Assembly: GCA_016930115.1 (NCBI GenBank)
Contig: JAFGHN010000114.1
Location: 1-15,584, forward strand
Reading direction: 5' to 3'
DNA: 15,584 nucleotides
Origin: Spirochaetales bacterium
GTDB taxonomy: Bacteria > Spirochaetota > Spirochaetia > ARS1246
Part shown: positions 1-7,160 of the stretch, piece by piece
Layout: each line of letters begins with the position of its first letter
Numbering within the stretch: position 1 is the first letter of the stretch
Notes under the pieces: generated by a model
Databases searched by the model: none
Told to the model about the DNA's origin: nothing
Seen by the model: only the letters and a program-made list of their open reading frames with translations
Position numbers and translations under genes: made by a program

Positions 1-21
1 CCCCCCCCAGTTTTCTAAGCG

Positions 22-1437
22 CTACAAATCTCCATCCAACAGCTCGCGTGTCAGCCGTTCGAGCTCGATGCCACGGGATCCTTTCAGAAGCACCAGGTCA
101 CCCGGTCTCACATACGCACAAACCTTCCTCTTGAGCTCATCATAATCGGCCGTCCACTCCAGGAATTTCCTGCCACCGGATTGACGCTGAGAGGCCGCCG
201 CTTCGTGGAAGGCGGCCGCCGATTCATCACCGTAAAAGAAAACGGCATCAACTGATGAATCGGCGGCGTACCTGCCGACGAGCCGGTGCTCAGCCTCGGT
301 TTCGGATCCAAGCTCTAACATAGATCCTAAAACAAGGATCTTCCTCCCAGTCCAGCTTAAAGATCCGACAAAATCAACGACTTTTGTCACTGATTCGGTA
401 TTGGCGTTGTAACAATCCTGTATGACCGTGACCGGCCCGGTAAAAACCTCACCCCGCCCAAAGAGCGGTTTCACTTTTTTCAGTCCCTGTACGACCGCTT
501 CGTCCGGAACACCAAGTTTCAAGGCGACGCTCACCGCACAGAGCATGTTCTTCACGTTATAGCCACCGATCACGCGGACATGTATCCGGCGGCCTTTCCA
601 AAACAGCACAATTCCCTCGAGCCCCAAGTACTCGACCCGCTCGAATCCCGGAGTACTGCCCGGCCCGAAGTACTCTATGGATCCGCGGCAAGCTTCTGCG
701 AGGAATCCCCTGAAGGATTCGTCTTCGGCCAGGAACCCCCACCCGTCTCGGCCGATATAATTGAAAATCTTGCGCTTTTCCGCGGCTATGGCTTCCCTGC
801 TTCCGAGCAGCCCCAAGTGCGCCACGCCGATATTTGTTATCGCGGCGTACCGGGGCCGCGCGATATCGGCAAGCACAGCCATCTCACCCGGGTTGTTGAT
901 TCCCATCTCAAAGACAGCATACCGATCGCTGTGGCGAATGCGGAGCGCAGACAGGGGCAGGCCGATTTCCGAGTTCAAGTTGCCGGGGCTTACCGCGGCG
1001 CGGTCATATTCGGAAAGGATTGCTCCAAGCATCTCTTTGGTAGTGGTCTTCCCGGTACTCCCGGTAATCCCCAAAACGGTCAGCTCCCGCATCGTGCGCA
1101 GGTGAGAAACTGCAAGTTTCTGCAAAGCGGCGAGCGGATCGGAGACAACCAGGAGCGAAACCGGATATTGTTCGGTCAGCCGGATCAAAAAAGCTTTATG
1201 TTCATCAAAATAGTGCCGATGTACGAAACAGAGTGAACTGCCCGCTTTCACGGCATTCTCCAGAAAAAAATGACCGTTTGTTCTTTCACCTTTCAACGGC
1301 ACAAAGAGGCTCGTCTCACCGCATTCTCTGCTGTCTATCTGCACATTTGAAACAGACCGGTCATCACCGATCAAATCGGCACCGACGGTAGCGGCAATAC
1401 TCCGGCCCGAAAGGAGGAGGTCTTTTACATCAACCAT
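22..1437 (-). CDS. murF: UDP-N-acetylmuramoyl-tripeptide--D-alanyl-D-alanine ligase MurF
   Basis: Cytoplasmic Mur ligase that adds the D-Ala-D-Ala dipeptide to UDP-MurNAc-tripeptide using ATP, the last cytoplasmic step of peptidoglycan precursor assembly. Motifs seen: P-loop GITGSTGKTT (residues 123-132), GNLNSEIG (152-159), FEMG (176-179), NIGVAHL (202-208) followed by the KRK at 221-223 where Mur ligases carry a carbamylated lysine, and DCYNANTES (341-349), the MurF form of DxYNANP. Length 471 aa is normal. An in-frame ATG exists at 1458, but the codons between it and 1437 encode AAGGAGG seven bases before ATG 1437, so I take 1437 as the start. It overlaps the ftsL stop by 8 bp, implying coupled translation. 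The stop is TAG at 22-24; the next dcw gene lies outside the window. Confidence 0.96.
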   Translation of the reverse strand: MVDVKDLLLSGRSIAATVGADLIGDDRSVSNVQIDSRECGETSLFVPLKGERTNGHFFLENAVKAGSSLCFVHRHYFDEHKAFLIRLTEQYPVSLLVVSDPLAALQKLAVSHLRTMRELTVLGITGSTGKTTTKEMLGAILSEYDRAAVSPGNLNSEIGLPLSALRIRHSDRYAVFEMGINNPGEMAVLADIARPRYAAITNIGVAHLGLLGSREAIAAEKRKIFNYIGRDGWGFLAEDESFRGFLAEACRGSIEYFGPGSTPGFERVEYLGLEGIVLFWKGRRIHVRVIGGYNVKNMLCAVSVALKLGVPDEAVVQGLKKVKPLFGRGEVFTGPVTVIQDCYNANTESVTKVVDFVGSLSWTGRKILVLGSMLELGSETEAEHRLVGRYAADSSVDAVFFYGDESAAAFHEAAASQRQSGGRKFLEWTADYDELKRKVCAYVRPGDLVLLKGSRGIELERLTRELLDGDL

Positions 1438-1720
1438 TGCCGCCTCCTTTTGAATCATCGATGTTGATTCTGATAACCGCTGTTGTTTCCGGCCGGTTCA
1501 AGCCGTCTATCTCGGACGTCAATCCGTTGATTCGCGACGGCGCGCCGAGCACTTCTATAGCGATAATCGCTTTCTTGTTCTCTTCTATCCATTCCTGCTG
1601 CTTCACCTCGAGCAGCTCGATTTCGGTTTCTACGGAACGGTACCTGAAGGCCTGCCAGACGTTGAGATACAGAAGCGCGGGAACGCTCACAATAATCAGA
1701 AGAATCAGTTTTCTCTTCAC
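1430..1720 (-). CDS. ftsL: FtsL-like septum protein
   Basis: Small (96 aa) bitopic protein in the position FtsL holds in dcw clusters, directly after rsmH. It has a very short basic N-terminus (MKRK), one membrane segment at about residues 5-22, then a charged, probably coiled-coil stretch at about 28-75, the FtsL/DivIC architecture. FtsL pairs with FtsB and FtsQ in the divisome at midcell. Start is GTG, 3 bp after the rsmH stop, with a purine-rich GAGGGTGAG in the end of rsmH. FtsL sequences diverge widely, so the name rests on size, topology and position, not on residue identity. A generic DivIC-type protein is the alternative. Confidence 0.72.
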   Translation of the reverse strand: MKRKLILLIIVSVPALLYLNVWQAFRYRSVETEIELLEVKQQEWIEENKKAIIAIEVLGAPSRINGLTSEIDGLNRPETTAVIRINIDDSKGGGNG

Positions 1721-1723
1721 CGG

Positions 1724-2689
1724 TTACAGCTCACCCTCATGCACTTTTTCTATCACTCGCAGTCGCGCGCTGCGCGACGGCGCGTTTAAGCTCACCTCTT
1801 CCGCGCCGGGCCGTACGGGTTTCCGCGTCAAAATGTCGACTATCCGTTGCCCCCCACATTTACACATCGGCCATTCCGGCGGGCAGGTACAGGACTTGTT
1901 CTTCTGGGCAAAAAAACGTTTTACTATCCGGTCTTCCAGGGAGTGAAACGAGATAACAGCCATCCTCCCGCCCACTTTTAGGACCGAAAGACCGGAATCG
2001 AGCGCCTGTTCAAGCCTGACCAGCTCACCGTTGACTGCGATACGCAGAGCCTGGAAAGTCCGGGTGGCGGGGTGGATCCTCCCGTACCGGTAGGAAGGCG
2101 GCACCGAATGCCACACAATGTCGGCAAGCTTGAGGCTTGATGTGATACGTCCCGATCTCCTCGCCGTCACTATCCCTTTGGCAATTTGCCTTGACAGCCG
2201 TTCTTCACCGTACTCAAAAATGAGGTCCGCCAGCTCGCTTTCGGGATATTCGTTCACAATATCAGCCGCGCTTATTTCGAGCCCGCTCTGAAGGCGCATA
2301 TCCAGTTTTTCATCGCGGGAAAAAGAGAAACCACGTTCTCCCTTTTCGTAATGAAAGGTCGAAATACCCAGATCAAACAGAATACCTTCCGGGCGCGGTA
2401 AGTCTTCCGGATATTCGGCAAAAAACTGGTTAAACCACATAAGATAGAAGCTCACACGGTTCTGCAAGGGCTCAAGCCGCTTCCGTGCGACGCGCATGAT
2501 ACTCTCATCGGCATCAACTCCCGCGATCACGATGCTGTCGTTCCTTTTCAGGAAGTATTCGGCATGACCGCCCTCTCCAAGAGTGGCATCGATATAGAGC
2601 CCGGTGGCGCCTTCACCCACGAGATATTCGAAGGCTTCACTCCTCAGGACCGAGGTGTGTACTATGTCTACGGTTGATTGCCCTGTCAT
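1724..2689 (-). CDS. rsmH: 16S rRNA (cytosine1402-N4)-methyltransferase RsmH (MraW)
   Basis: SAM-dependent enzyme that N4-methylates C1402 in the 16S rRNA decoding centre. Family motifs are all present: HTSVL near the N-terminus (11-15), the SAM loop DATLGEGGHA (34-43) with the acidic GVDAD after the next strand (57-61), LDMRL (129-133), HPATRTFQALRIAVN (206-220), SFHSLEDR (247-254), and the CxCP...CxCG cysteine cluster at about 267-279, which is ordinary for the family. 321 aa is full length. ATG start overlaps the mraZ stop as ATGA, with only a weak Shine-Dalgarno, so translation is probably coupled to mraZ. Confidence 0.97.
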   Translation of the reverse strand: MTGQSTVDIVHTSVLRSEAFEYLVGEGATGLYIDATLGEGGHAEYFLKRNDSIVIAGVDADESIMRVARKRLEPLQNRVSFYLMWFNQFFAEYPEDLPRPEGILFDLGISTFHYEKGERGFSFSRDEKLDMRLQSGLEISAADIVNEYPESELADLIFEYGEERLSRQIAKGIVTARRSGRITSSLKLADIVWHSVPPSYRYGRIHPATRTFQALRIAVNGELVRLEQALDSGLSVLKVGGRMAVISFHSLEDRIVKRFFAQKNKSCTCPPEWPMCKCGGQRIVDILTRKPVRPGAEEVSLNAPSRSARLRVIEKVHEGEL

Positions 2690-3126
2690 GGCGATAGCAA
2701 CTTACCCAGTTCCTCCGCCGCCTGCTGGAACTCCGGTTCGTTCTCCTCCCAGTAACTTCTGTATTTCTGTTCGTCCCAGATCTCAAGATAGCCGCCGACT
2801 CCAAGAACCACACATTCTTTGCGCAGCTGTGCGTATTCTCTGAGAGCGGGAGAAATATTGATTCTCCCTGACTTATCGAGCTCGGTTTCCTGAGCGGGGG
2901 CGATGATTCTCCGTTGGATAAGACGCGCCCGCGCCTGAAACATGTTTGTAGATTCCATCAGGTTGTCGCAGATCTGGCTCCACTCCGCCGGCTCAAAAAT
3001 CCAGAGGCACCTTTCCACGCCCTGAGTCAGCACGACCGTGCTGGTCGAAAAACCCGATCGCACCCTCGTGGGAAGCATAACGCGCCCTTTGTCGTCGAGA
3101 GAGATGTGGTACTCGCCGGTTATCAT
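2686..3126 (-). CDS. mraZ: Transcriptional regulator MraZ
   Basis: First gene of the dcw operon. MraZ is a nucleoid-associated regulator made of two AbrB/SpoVT-like swapped-hairpin domains that forms rings and binds direct repeats upstream of its own operon. Both half-motifs are visible: DDKGRVMLP (11-19) in domain 1 and DKSGRINISPALR (84-96) in domain 2. 146 aa is typical. ATG at 3126 is preceded directly by the four-copy operator at 3127-3166. The only Shine-Dalgarno-like sequence (GTGGTGA) lies inside the last operator repeat, so MraZ binding would also cover its own ribosome site in the DNA. Confidence 0.96.
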   Translation of the reverse strand: MITGEYHISLDDKGRVMLPTRVRSGFSTSTVVLTQGVERCLWIFEPAEWSQICDNLMESTNMFQARARLIQRRIIAPAQETELDKSGRINISPALREYAQLRKECVVLGVGGYLEIWDEQKYRSYWEENEPEFQQAAEELGKLLSP

Positions 3127-3166
3127 CTATTCACCACTTTTAACCAATTTTTCCCACTCTTCCCCA
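3127..3166 (-). promoter_or_regulatory. MraZ operator: four 10-bp direct repeats
   Basis: Read on the minus strand towards mraZ, the 40 bases are four consecutive 10-mers: TGGGGAAGAG, TGGGAAAAAT, TGGTTAAAAG and TGGTGAATAG, followed at once by ATG. In E. coli MraZ binds TGGGN repeats separated by 5 nt, one helical turn apart. Here copies 1 and 2 match fully and copies 3 and 4 keep TGG with the same phase. The array lies in the inferred 5' leader just downstream of the promoter, the place expected for autorepression. Confidence 0.86.
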
Positions 3167-3178
3167 CCATTGTTATCT

Positions 3179-3206
3179 ATACTATCCCAGGATAGGGCAA
3201 AGTCAA
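3179..3206 (-). promoter_or_regulatory. Promoter of the mraZ-rsmH-ftsL-murF operon
   Basis: Minus-strand -35 TTGACT (3206-3201), 16-bp spacer, -10 TAGTAT (3184-3179). The inferred transcript start is near 3172, immediately before the MraZ repeats. An inverted repeat CTATCC-CA-GGATAG (3182-3195) covers the -10 edge and spacer and could be a further operator. Confidence 0.55.
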
Positions 3207-3279
3207 CAGCGATTTATGCCCTAATATCGCCCCACCGGAGACAAAAACGCAAAAGTTCTTCACATATGTTAAGTAGCAG

Positions 3280-3308
3280 TTGCCGGTATGATAAGGTATG
3301 AGTAAATT
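3280..3308 (+). promoter_or_regulatory. Possible promoter of the DUF1820 gene pair
   Basis: TTGCCG (3280-3285), 17-bp spacer, TAAATT (3303-3308), each 4 of 6 to consensus, ending 27 bp before the GTG start. TATGAT at 3287-3292 is an alternative -10 with no good -35. A tandem direct repeat (GGTATGATAA then GGTATGAGTA) fills 3285-3304. Confidence 0.3.
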
Positions 3309-3335
3309 TATCGAGATAACTTGAGGAGAGCCGGC

Positions 3336-3629
3336 GTGTCGCTGTATAAGGTGCATTTTAAATGGAAGGACAAGGATGTCGAATTGATGGCGACAAGTCT
3401 CGACTTGACCCATCCGTATTTTGTATCGATAAAGGACATGATCTTCCGGAACAAGGGCAATCTTATCATAGACCCGTCCTACGAAGACGTATTAAAACAC
3501 TTCGGGAAGGCAAATCACCTTATGATACCGTTTCAGACAGTCACGCTTATCGAGGAATACAAAGACGAGGACGAAAAACGAGTCATGCCGTTTCCGGTCG
3601 CTGAAGACGGTGTCAAAAAACAAAAGTGA
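3336..3629 (+). CDS. DUF1820 family protein
   Basis: 97-residue protein matching my recollection of the DUF1820 family: an N-terminal S-[IL]-Y-K-V strand (SLYKVHF), a region on a membrane-independent beta scaffold with I-x-D-P-S (residues 50-54) and a C-terminal IP-x-x-x-V-x-x-I-x-E strand (IPFQTVTLIEEY). No biochemical role is known for the family. No signal peptide or membrane segment is seen. The reading frame extends to a TTG at 3321, but those codons encode AGGAG seven bases before GTG 3336, and the family normally begins at SLYKV, so GTG 3336 is chosen. Its stop overlaps the next start as GTGA, so the two small genes are probably one unit. Confidence 0.75.
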   Translation: MSLYKVHFKWKDKDVELMATSLDLTHPYFVSIKDMIFRNKGNLIIDPSYEDVLKHFGKANHLMIPFQTVTLIEEYKDEDEKRVMPFPVAEDGVKKQK

Positions 3630-3865
3630 CCCTCTACTCGTACATACTGGTCTACCCTGAAGGCGATACACAGGAAGCGGCGGCAGAGCTCAAGATAAAT
3701 CAGCTTGTTGACTTGAACGGAATTCCCCTCAAACTACCCCTGCCAACGGTGAAAATGGTGGTTTATCGGGTATCCAAAATCACAAAATACGAAACAAGAG
3801 CCGAGGTGGTCACCCGATACCATCTGGAACTGGTAAGAAGAGAAGAGATGCTGGAATATGTATGA
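3626..3865 (+). CDS. Conserved-looking small protein, function unknown
   Basis: 79-residue protein I do not recognise. It starts at GTG 3626 in a GTGA overlap with the DUF1820 gene, which supports it being translated. The sequence reads as mixed alpha/beta: a strand YSYILVYP, a short helix EAAAELKI, a linker rich in Pro and Leu, a strand MVVYRVSKI, and a strand YHLELVRRE at the end. There is no cysteine, no signal peptide and no membrane segment. The composition is protein-like and the opposite strand carries no recognisable gene here. It is convergent with the GH57 gene 29 bp downstream. Confidence 0.65.
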   Translation: MTLYSYILVYPEGDTQEAAAELKINQLVDLNGIPLKLPLPTVKMVVYRVSKITKYETRAEVVTRYHLELVRREEMLEYV

Positions 3866-3875
3866 AGAAAGCGCC

Positions 3876-3894
3876 GAGACGGATTCCGGGTCTC
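3876..3894. terminator. Possible weak bidirectional terminator between convergent genes
   Basis: In the 29-bp gap between the convergent 79-aa gene and the GH57 gene, GAGAC (3876-3880) and GTCTC (3890-3894) form a 5-bp stem. On the minus strand a pyrimidine-rich CTTTCTTC follows a few bases later; on the plus strand there is no T run. The stem is short, so this is tentative. Confidence 0.25.
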
Positions 3895-5514
3895 TTACCT
3901 GGCACCGGTGATTTCTTGCTCAGCCGGCTTTTTCGCCGCGAATAGCCGGTAGTCGATATCGCAGAACAGGTTATTTTTTTTCTCGAGCCGGGTCAACCAT
4001 TCGGTACTCACGGTATTGCGGCACAAACCGTCGTAAATTCTATTGAAATTGTACAGGTGTTCCTTGATCCGGCGGGTTGCATACTGCACTGCGGTACCTG
4101 TTTTCATTATGAACGGCCAGTCGGACGCCTGGCTCAGCAACACTTCCCTTGCAGCCTGATTCAGAGTTCGCTGTTTCAGACCTGTCTCGTTGGGAAATCG
4201 CTCCACCAATTCCCCCATCCGCTCGATCGCCTTGTGTACGTGCCTGTAAATCCAGTCATTCTTGCTGTCAAGCCAGACCTCGGCATAGCCATTGTTGCCC
4301 CAACTGGACAATGAGGGAGTTCCCGTAACGGTCTCCCTTTTTTTTGACAGATAGTCGCCCGGTGTCGCCAGGATGATGTTTTCGGCCGTGGTACACACCT
4401 TGCGTATAACCGACTCCAACCATTGAGGGCCCTCAAACCACCAATGCCCGAACAATTCGGCGTCATACGGCGATATGATTATCGGCGGTGTATCCATAAT
4501 CCTCGTCAGCTTGGCAAGTTGCTTGATCCGGCTGTAGACGAAATTTTCAGCGTGCTCTTCAACTTTCTTGCTTGCCTCTTGAGGCCTGTACGGTTCCTTC
4601 TCATCCGTTTTTCCGGTAATCGAGTAGTATTTGAACCCCGTGTTGACCCTGACACCGTCCACCGGGAGCCACGGTTTTAAGTAGTCCAGGGGCAGGTCGA
4701 AACCGATATCACGATAATAGTCCCTGTAGGAGAAATCTCCCGGATATCCCACATCAGACGACCACACTGCCCGCGAGGAGGGGATGTCACGACCGAACGC
4801 CGCGGTACCGTTTGGAAGCATCATGGGTGCATACACGCCGTAAGGGGAGCCATGATCGGCAAACAGTATGCCATGCGCAGCAGTGAAGAAATATTTCATA
4901 CCGTTTATTTTGATAAAACGTTCCAGCCCGGGATAGTAACCGCACTCAGGAAGCCAGAAACCGGCGGGACTCGAACCGAATATCCTGCCGTGAGCGATGA
5001 CGGCCGTATGGATTTGCATCTCCACGTTATGCGGGTATTCCCGGTAGAGCGGCAGAAAACAATGGGTAGCCGAAGTAGTGATCAGTTCGAGAAATCCCTC
5101 TTTCTCGAACGCGCGGAACCCCTTTGCAAGGTTGCGTTTGTACAGATTCTCGAAATCGTCAAGATCTTGCTCATACAGCCGCCTGTACATCTCGACAAGC
5201 GGCGAAAAACGCTCGTCTCCGGCGGTCCGCTCCGCTTCCCGCTCGGCAAGATCGAGTCTCTGTCTGCAGTATTTTGCGTAACGATCCTGCAGTAGTTCAT
5301 CCGTCAACATTGCCGTTAAGGTAGGAGACATTGAAAGAGTCACTCTGAACGGGATTTTGTCGCGTTTCAGATTGTTGAAAACCCGCAGCAGCGGCAGATA
5401 GGTTTCAGAGATAGCCTCGAAAAACCACTCTTCTTCCAGGAACCGCTCGAATTCAGGATGCCGCACAAAGGGCAGATGGGCGTGCAGAACGATGCTCAAG
5501 AATCCGTAACTCAT
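3895..5514 (-). CDS. Glycoside hydrolase family 57 1,4-alpha-glucan branching enzyme
   Basis: Cytoplasmic GH57 branching enzyme that transfers alpha-1,4-glucan segments to alpha-1,6 positions during glycogen-like polymer synthesis. Visible features: the GH57 opening HAHLP (11-15), nucleophile motif WLPECGY with E190, acid/base motif SPYDAELFGHWWFEGPQW with D351, a spacing matching characterised archaeal and Thermus GH57 branching enzymes, and SSWGNNGYAEVW near 400, also typical of that subgroup. The last ~110 residues are the helical DUF1957-type C-terminal domain. 539 aa is normal. Start ATG 5514 has GGAG about eight bases upstream and follows the DUF4912 stop by 12 bp. Alpha-amylase-type GH57 activity is less likely given these motifs. 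Confidence 0.9.
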   Translation of the reverse strand: MSYGFLSIVLHAHLPFVRHPEFERFLEEEWFFEAISETYLPLLRVFNNLKRDKIPFRVTLSMSPTLTAMLTDELLQDRYAKYCRQRLDLAEREAERTAGDERFSPLVEMYRRLYEQDLDDFENLYKRNLAKGFRAFEKEGFLELITTSATHCFLPLYREYPHNVEMQIHTAVIAHGRIFGSSPAGFWLPECGYYPGLERFIKINGMKYFFTAAHGILFADHGSPYGVYAPMMLPNGTAAFGRDIPSSRAVWSSDVGYPGDFSYRDYYRDIGFDLPLDYLKPWLPVDGVRVNTGFKYYSITGKTDEKEPYRPQEASKKVEEHAENFVYSRIKQLAKLTRIMDTPPIIISPYDAELFGHWWFEGPQWLESVIRKVCTTAENIILATPGDYLSKKRETVTGTPSLSSWGNNGYAEVWLDSKNDWIYRHVHKAIERMGELVERFPNETGLKQRTLNQAAREVLLSQASDWPFIMKTGTAVQYATRRIKEHLYNFNRIYDGLCRNTVSTEWLTRLEKKNNLFCDIDYRLFAAKKPAEQEITGAR

Positions 5515-5526
5515 GAAAGACTCCGG

Positions 5527-6255
5527 TCAACCCTGAATTTGCAGATACTGGTTATCGAGAAGCGAGATTATTCTCTGCGGAATACCGCCCGCTTCCGAAG
5601 AATCGTCGGGATCCAGGATACCGGAAACCGCGAGCATCGTTCTGAACTGCTCGTCCGACACATAATCCGCCGCGGGATTCAGCGATATCGCGGGACTTTC
5701 CACGGTATTCGACTCGCAGAGTACCTCTTTATGCGTCCCGCTGCGCAGAATAAGCTTGAGACGATATTTCAAACCCGTTTTCGGCAAGTTTATGTACCAT
5801 TTGCGGTCGGTGAGTTTCACCGGTATTTCAAACGGCTGGGCTTCCGCTCTTGTCCCCTTCCCCTCCTCATCAACCTGATACACACGGAGGATGAGGCTTG
5901 CCTCGCCCAGGCTTTCTATTTTTTCGATGTGGCTTTCTTTTATGTCCCAGTATGCAAAAGCCCACAATGGATCGCGCAGCAAAAAAGTGATTTTCGTCTC
6001 ATTGTAACTATCGGGCAGTTCGTACTCCGTAAGCCGAGACACCGCTTCACCTTTGACGTTCTCAAACTTCCGTTCCTTGACGCGCATGGCCTCGCTATTC
6101 GCTTTTTCGCTTTCCGATTTATCGTCTTCCTCTTCTTCCAGGATCAATTCGATAAGCGCTTCACGAGTTATTTCCGGGGTAAAAGAAACGTCCTCTCGGT
6201 TTGCCAGTTCCTGGAGAGCTTCCAGAGTGAGCTCCTGGAGCTTCTCTTTGGTCAT
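5527..6255 (-). CDS. DUF4912 protein with SAP/Rho-N-like N-terminus
   Basis: 242-residue cytoplasmic protein. Residues 1-40 (two short helices, LQELTLEALQELA then REALIELILE) resemble the small SAP or Rho-N helix-extended-helix fold, which in other proteins contacts nucleic acid. A highly acidic linker follows (about 40-60). Residues 80-200 match DUF4912, including the hallmark RDPLWAFAYWDI (94-105). Function is unknown; the family often sits beside DUF1957/GH57 genes, as here. The frame is open to ATG 6276, but those extra codons (MGCPGGT) encode AGGAGG three bases before ATG 6255, so the shorter start is chosen. The gene is first in a two-gene operon with the branching enzyme. Confidence 0.82.
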   Translation of the reverse strand: MTKEKLQELTLEALQELANREDVSFTPEITREALIELILEEEEDDKSESEKANSEAMRVKERKFENVKGEAVSRLTEYELPDSYNETKITFLLRDPLWAFAYWDIKESHIEKIESLGEASLILRVYQVDEEGKGTRAEAQPFEIPVKLTDRKWYINLPKTGLKYRLKLILRSGTHKEVLCESNTVESPAISLNPAADYVSDEQFRTMLAVSGILDPDDSSEAGGIPQRIISLLDNQYLQIQG

Positions 6256-6275
6256 AGTACCTCCTGGGCAGCCCA

Positions 6276-6304
6276 ATCGTAGGAATCATGCATTATTGTG
6301 TCAA
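6276..6304 (-). promoter_or_regulatory. Promoter of the DUF4912-GH57 operon
   Basis: Minus-strand -35 TTGACA (6304-6299, perfect consensus), 17-bp spacer, -10 TACGAT (6281-6276). The inferred transcript start near 6269 gives a leader of about 14 nt that is almost all Shine-Dalgarno. This separates the operon from the methyltransferase gene ending at 6315. Confidence 0.6.
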
Positions 6305-6314
6305 GACGTGAAAC

Positions 6315-7160
6315 TCAAGGTACCGGCCTGGCAAGGACGATCATCACATCACCGGCACCGGTGCGTTTTGCCAGGTAATCGGCCGGTTTTTTTACCCAGG
6401 CGGGCGCGATACCCGCTCCAATTCCTCCCCAGGTCTTTATCCGGCATATCTGGAATCCATTCTTCTTGAGCAGCAAGCCGAGGGTTTTACGCGAATAAAG
6501 TACGATGTGATCGGCAATTGCCGACCGCCACTTCTCGCCCATCAGCCTCGCCTGAAAGCCGGCGATGTTGGGTGTGGAGACAATGAGCCAGCCGTTTGCC
6601 GAGAGTATCCGCCTGACCTCCTGCAGAAACGCCGACGGATCAGTCAGATGCTCGATGAGATGCGAACAGTGCGCCACCGAGAAAGAACCGTCGCCGAATC
6701 GCCGGCTTTCGAGGGTGCCGATATGAATCGGCACGCCGTATTTCAGCATGCCGTATTCCGCCGAAGCGGAGCAAATTTCCACTCCCTGTACTGTCCATCC
6801 GGATTGCTGCAAGGAAGATATGAGCCTGCCGGTGGCGCAGCCGATATCGATTATCGATTTCCTGTCTTGGGGAATGGTGGAGGTGAAGGCGTCGAACTCA
6901 ATATCGTCAAGACTCAATCTCATGAGTCTGAAGTATCCTTCTTCATTTTCCTTTTCGTATGCAAAGTATTCGTCGTCGTAGCGTTGCGTAAGAATGTCCT
7001 GATACGGCTGTGGATTCTGGTAGACGAGCCCACAGACCCGGCAGCGCGCAAACGAGTAGTGTTCGCTTGACCAACGGGGGCGGAAATTCGCTGAACCGCA
7101 GACCGGACAGGCTATTTGCCTCCGCGGCTCCTTCCCCGGCTCTTTCGAAAATGTCTTCAC
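6315..7160 (-). CDS. Zinc-ribbon class I SAM-dependent methyltransferase
   Basis: 281-residue protein with an N-terminal zinc ribbon (CPVC at 18-21, CRVC at 40-43) followed by a class I methyltransferase fold of the Methyltransf_11/23 type: SAM-binding DIGCATG (105-111), an acidic VE after strand 2, SHLIEHL before strand 4, and LIVSTPN in strand 5. Relatives methylate small molecules, sugars or lipids; the substrate cannot be read from sequence. No signal peptide, so cytoplasmic. It starts at GTG 7160, overlapping the M23 peptidase stop as GTGA, so it is the last gene of a three-gene operon. The N-terminal ribbon is common in methyltransferases of envelope glycan or nucleotide-sugar loci, which is suggestive only. 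Confidence 0.83.
   Translation of the reverse strand: MKTFSKEPGKEPRRQIACPVCGSANFRPRWSSEHYSFARCRVCGLVYQNPQPYQDILTQRYDDEYFAYEKENEEGYFRLMRLSLDDIEFDAFTSTIPQDRKSIIDIGCATGRLISSLQQSGWTVQGVEICSASAEYGMLKYGVPIHIGTLESRRFGDGSFSVAHCSHLIEHLTDPSAFLQEVRRILSANGWLIVSTPNIAGFQARLMGEKWRSAIADHIVLYSRKTLGLLLKKNGFQICRIKTWGGIGAGIAPAWVKKPADYLAKRTGAGDVMIVLARPVP

Noticed and set aside
267..281. Possible RsmH-like zinc cluster as a novelty (CTC...CKC in RsmH, encoded near 1850-1890)
   Set aside because: On reflection this CxCP...CxCG cluster is an ordinary feature of RsmH proteins; the coordinates given are residue numbers within the protein.
580..1236. 218-codon plus-strand frame opposite murF
   Set aside because: Antisense to the conserved central part of MurF, including its P-loop and GNLNSEIG region; no domain is recognisable.
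2687..3865. Idea that mraZ and the small plus-strand genes form a toxin-antitoxin pair because MraZ has AbrB folds
   Set aside because: The AbrB-like protein is a canonical two-domain MraZ with its own operator and dcw operon; the small genes are divergent and one is DUF1820.
5458..6282. 274-codon plus-strand frame opposite the DUF4912 and GH57 genes
   Set aside because: It is the complement of two well-supported genes, has no recognisable domain, and begins inside the GH57 gene without a ribosome site.
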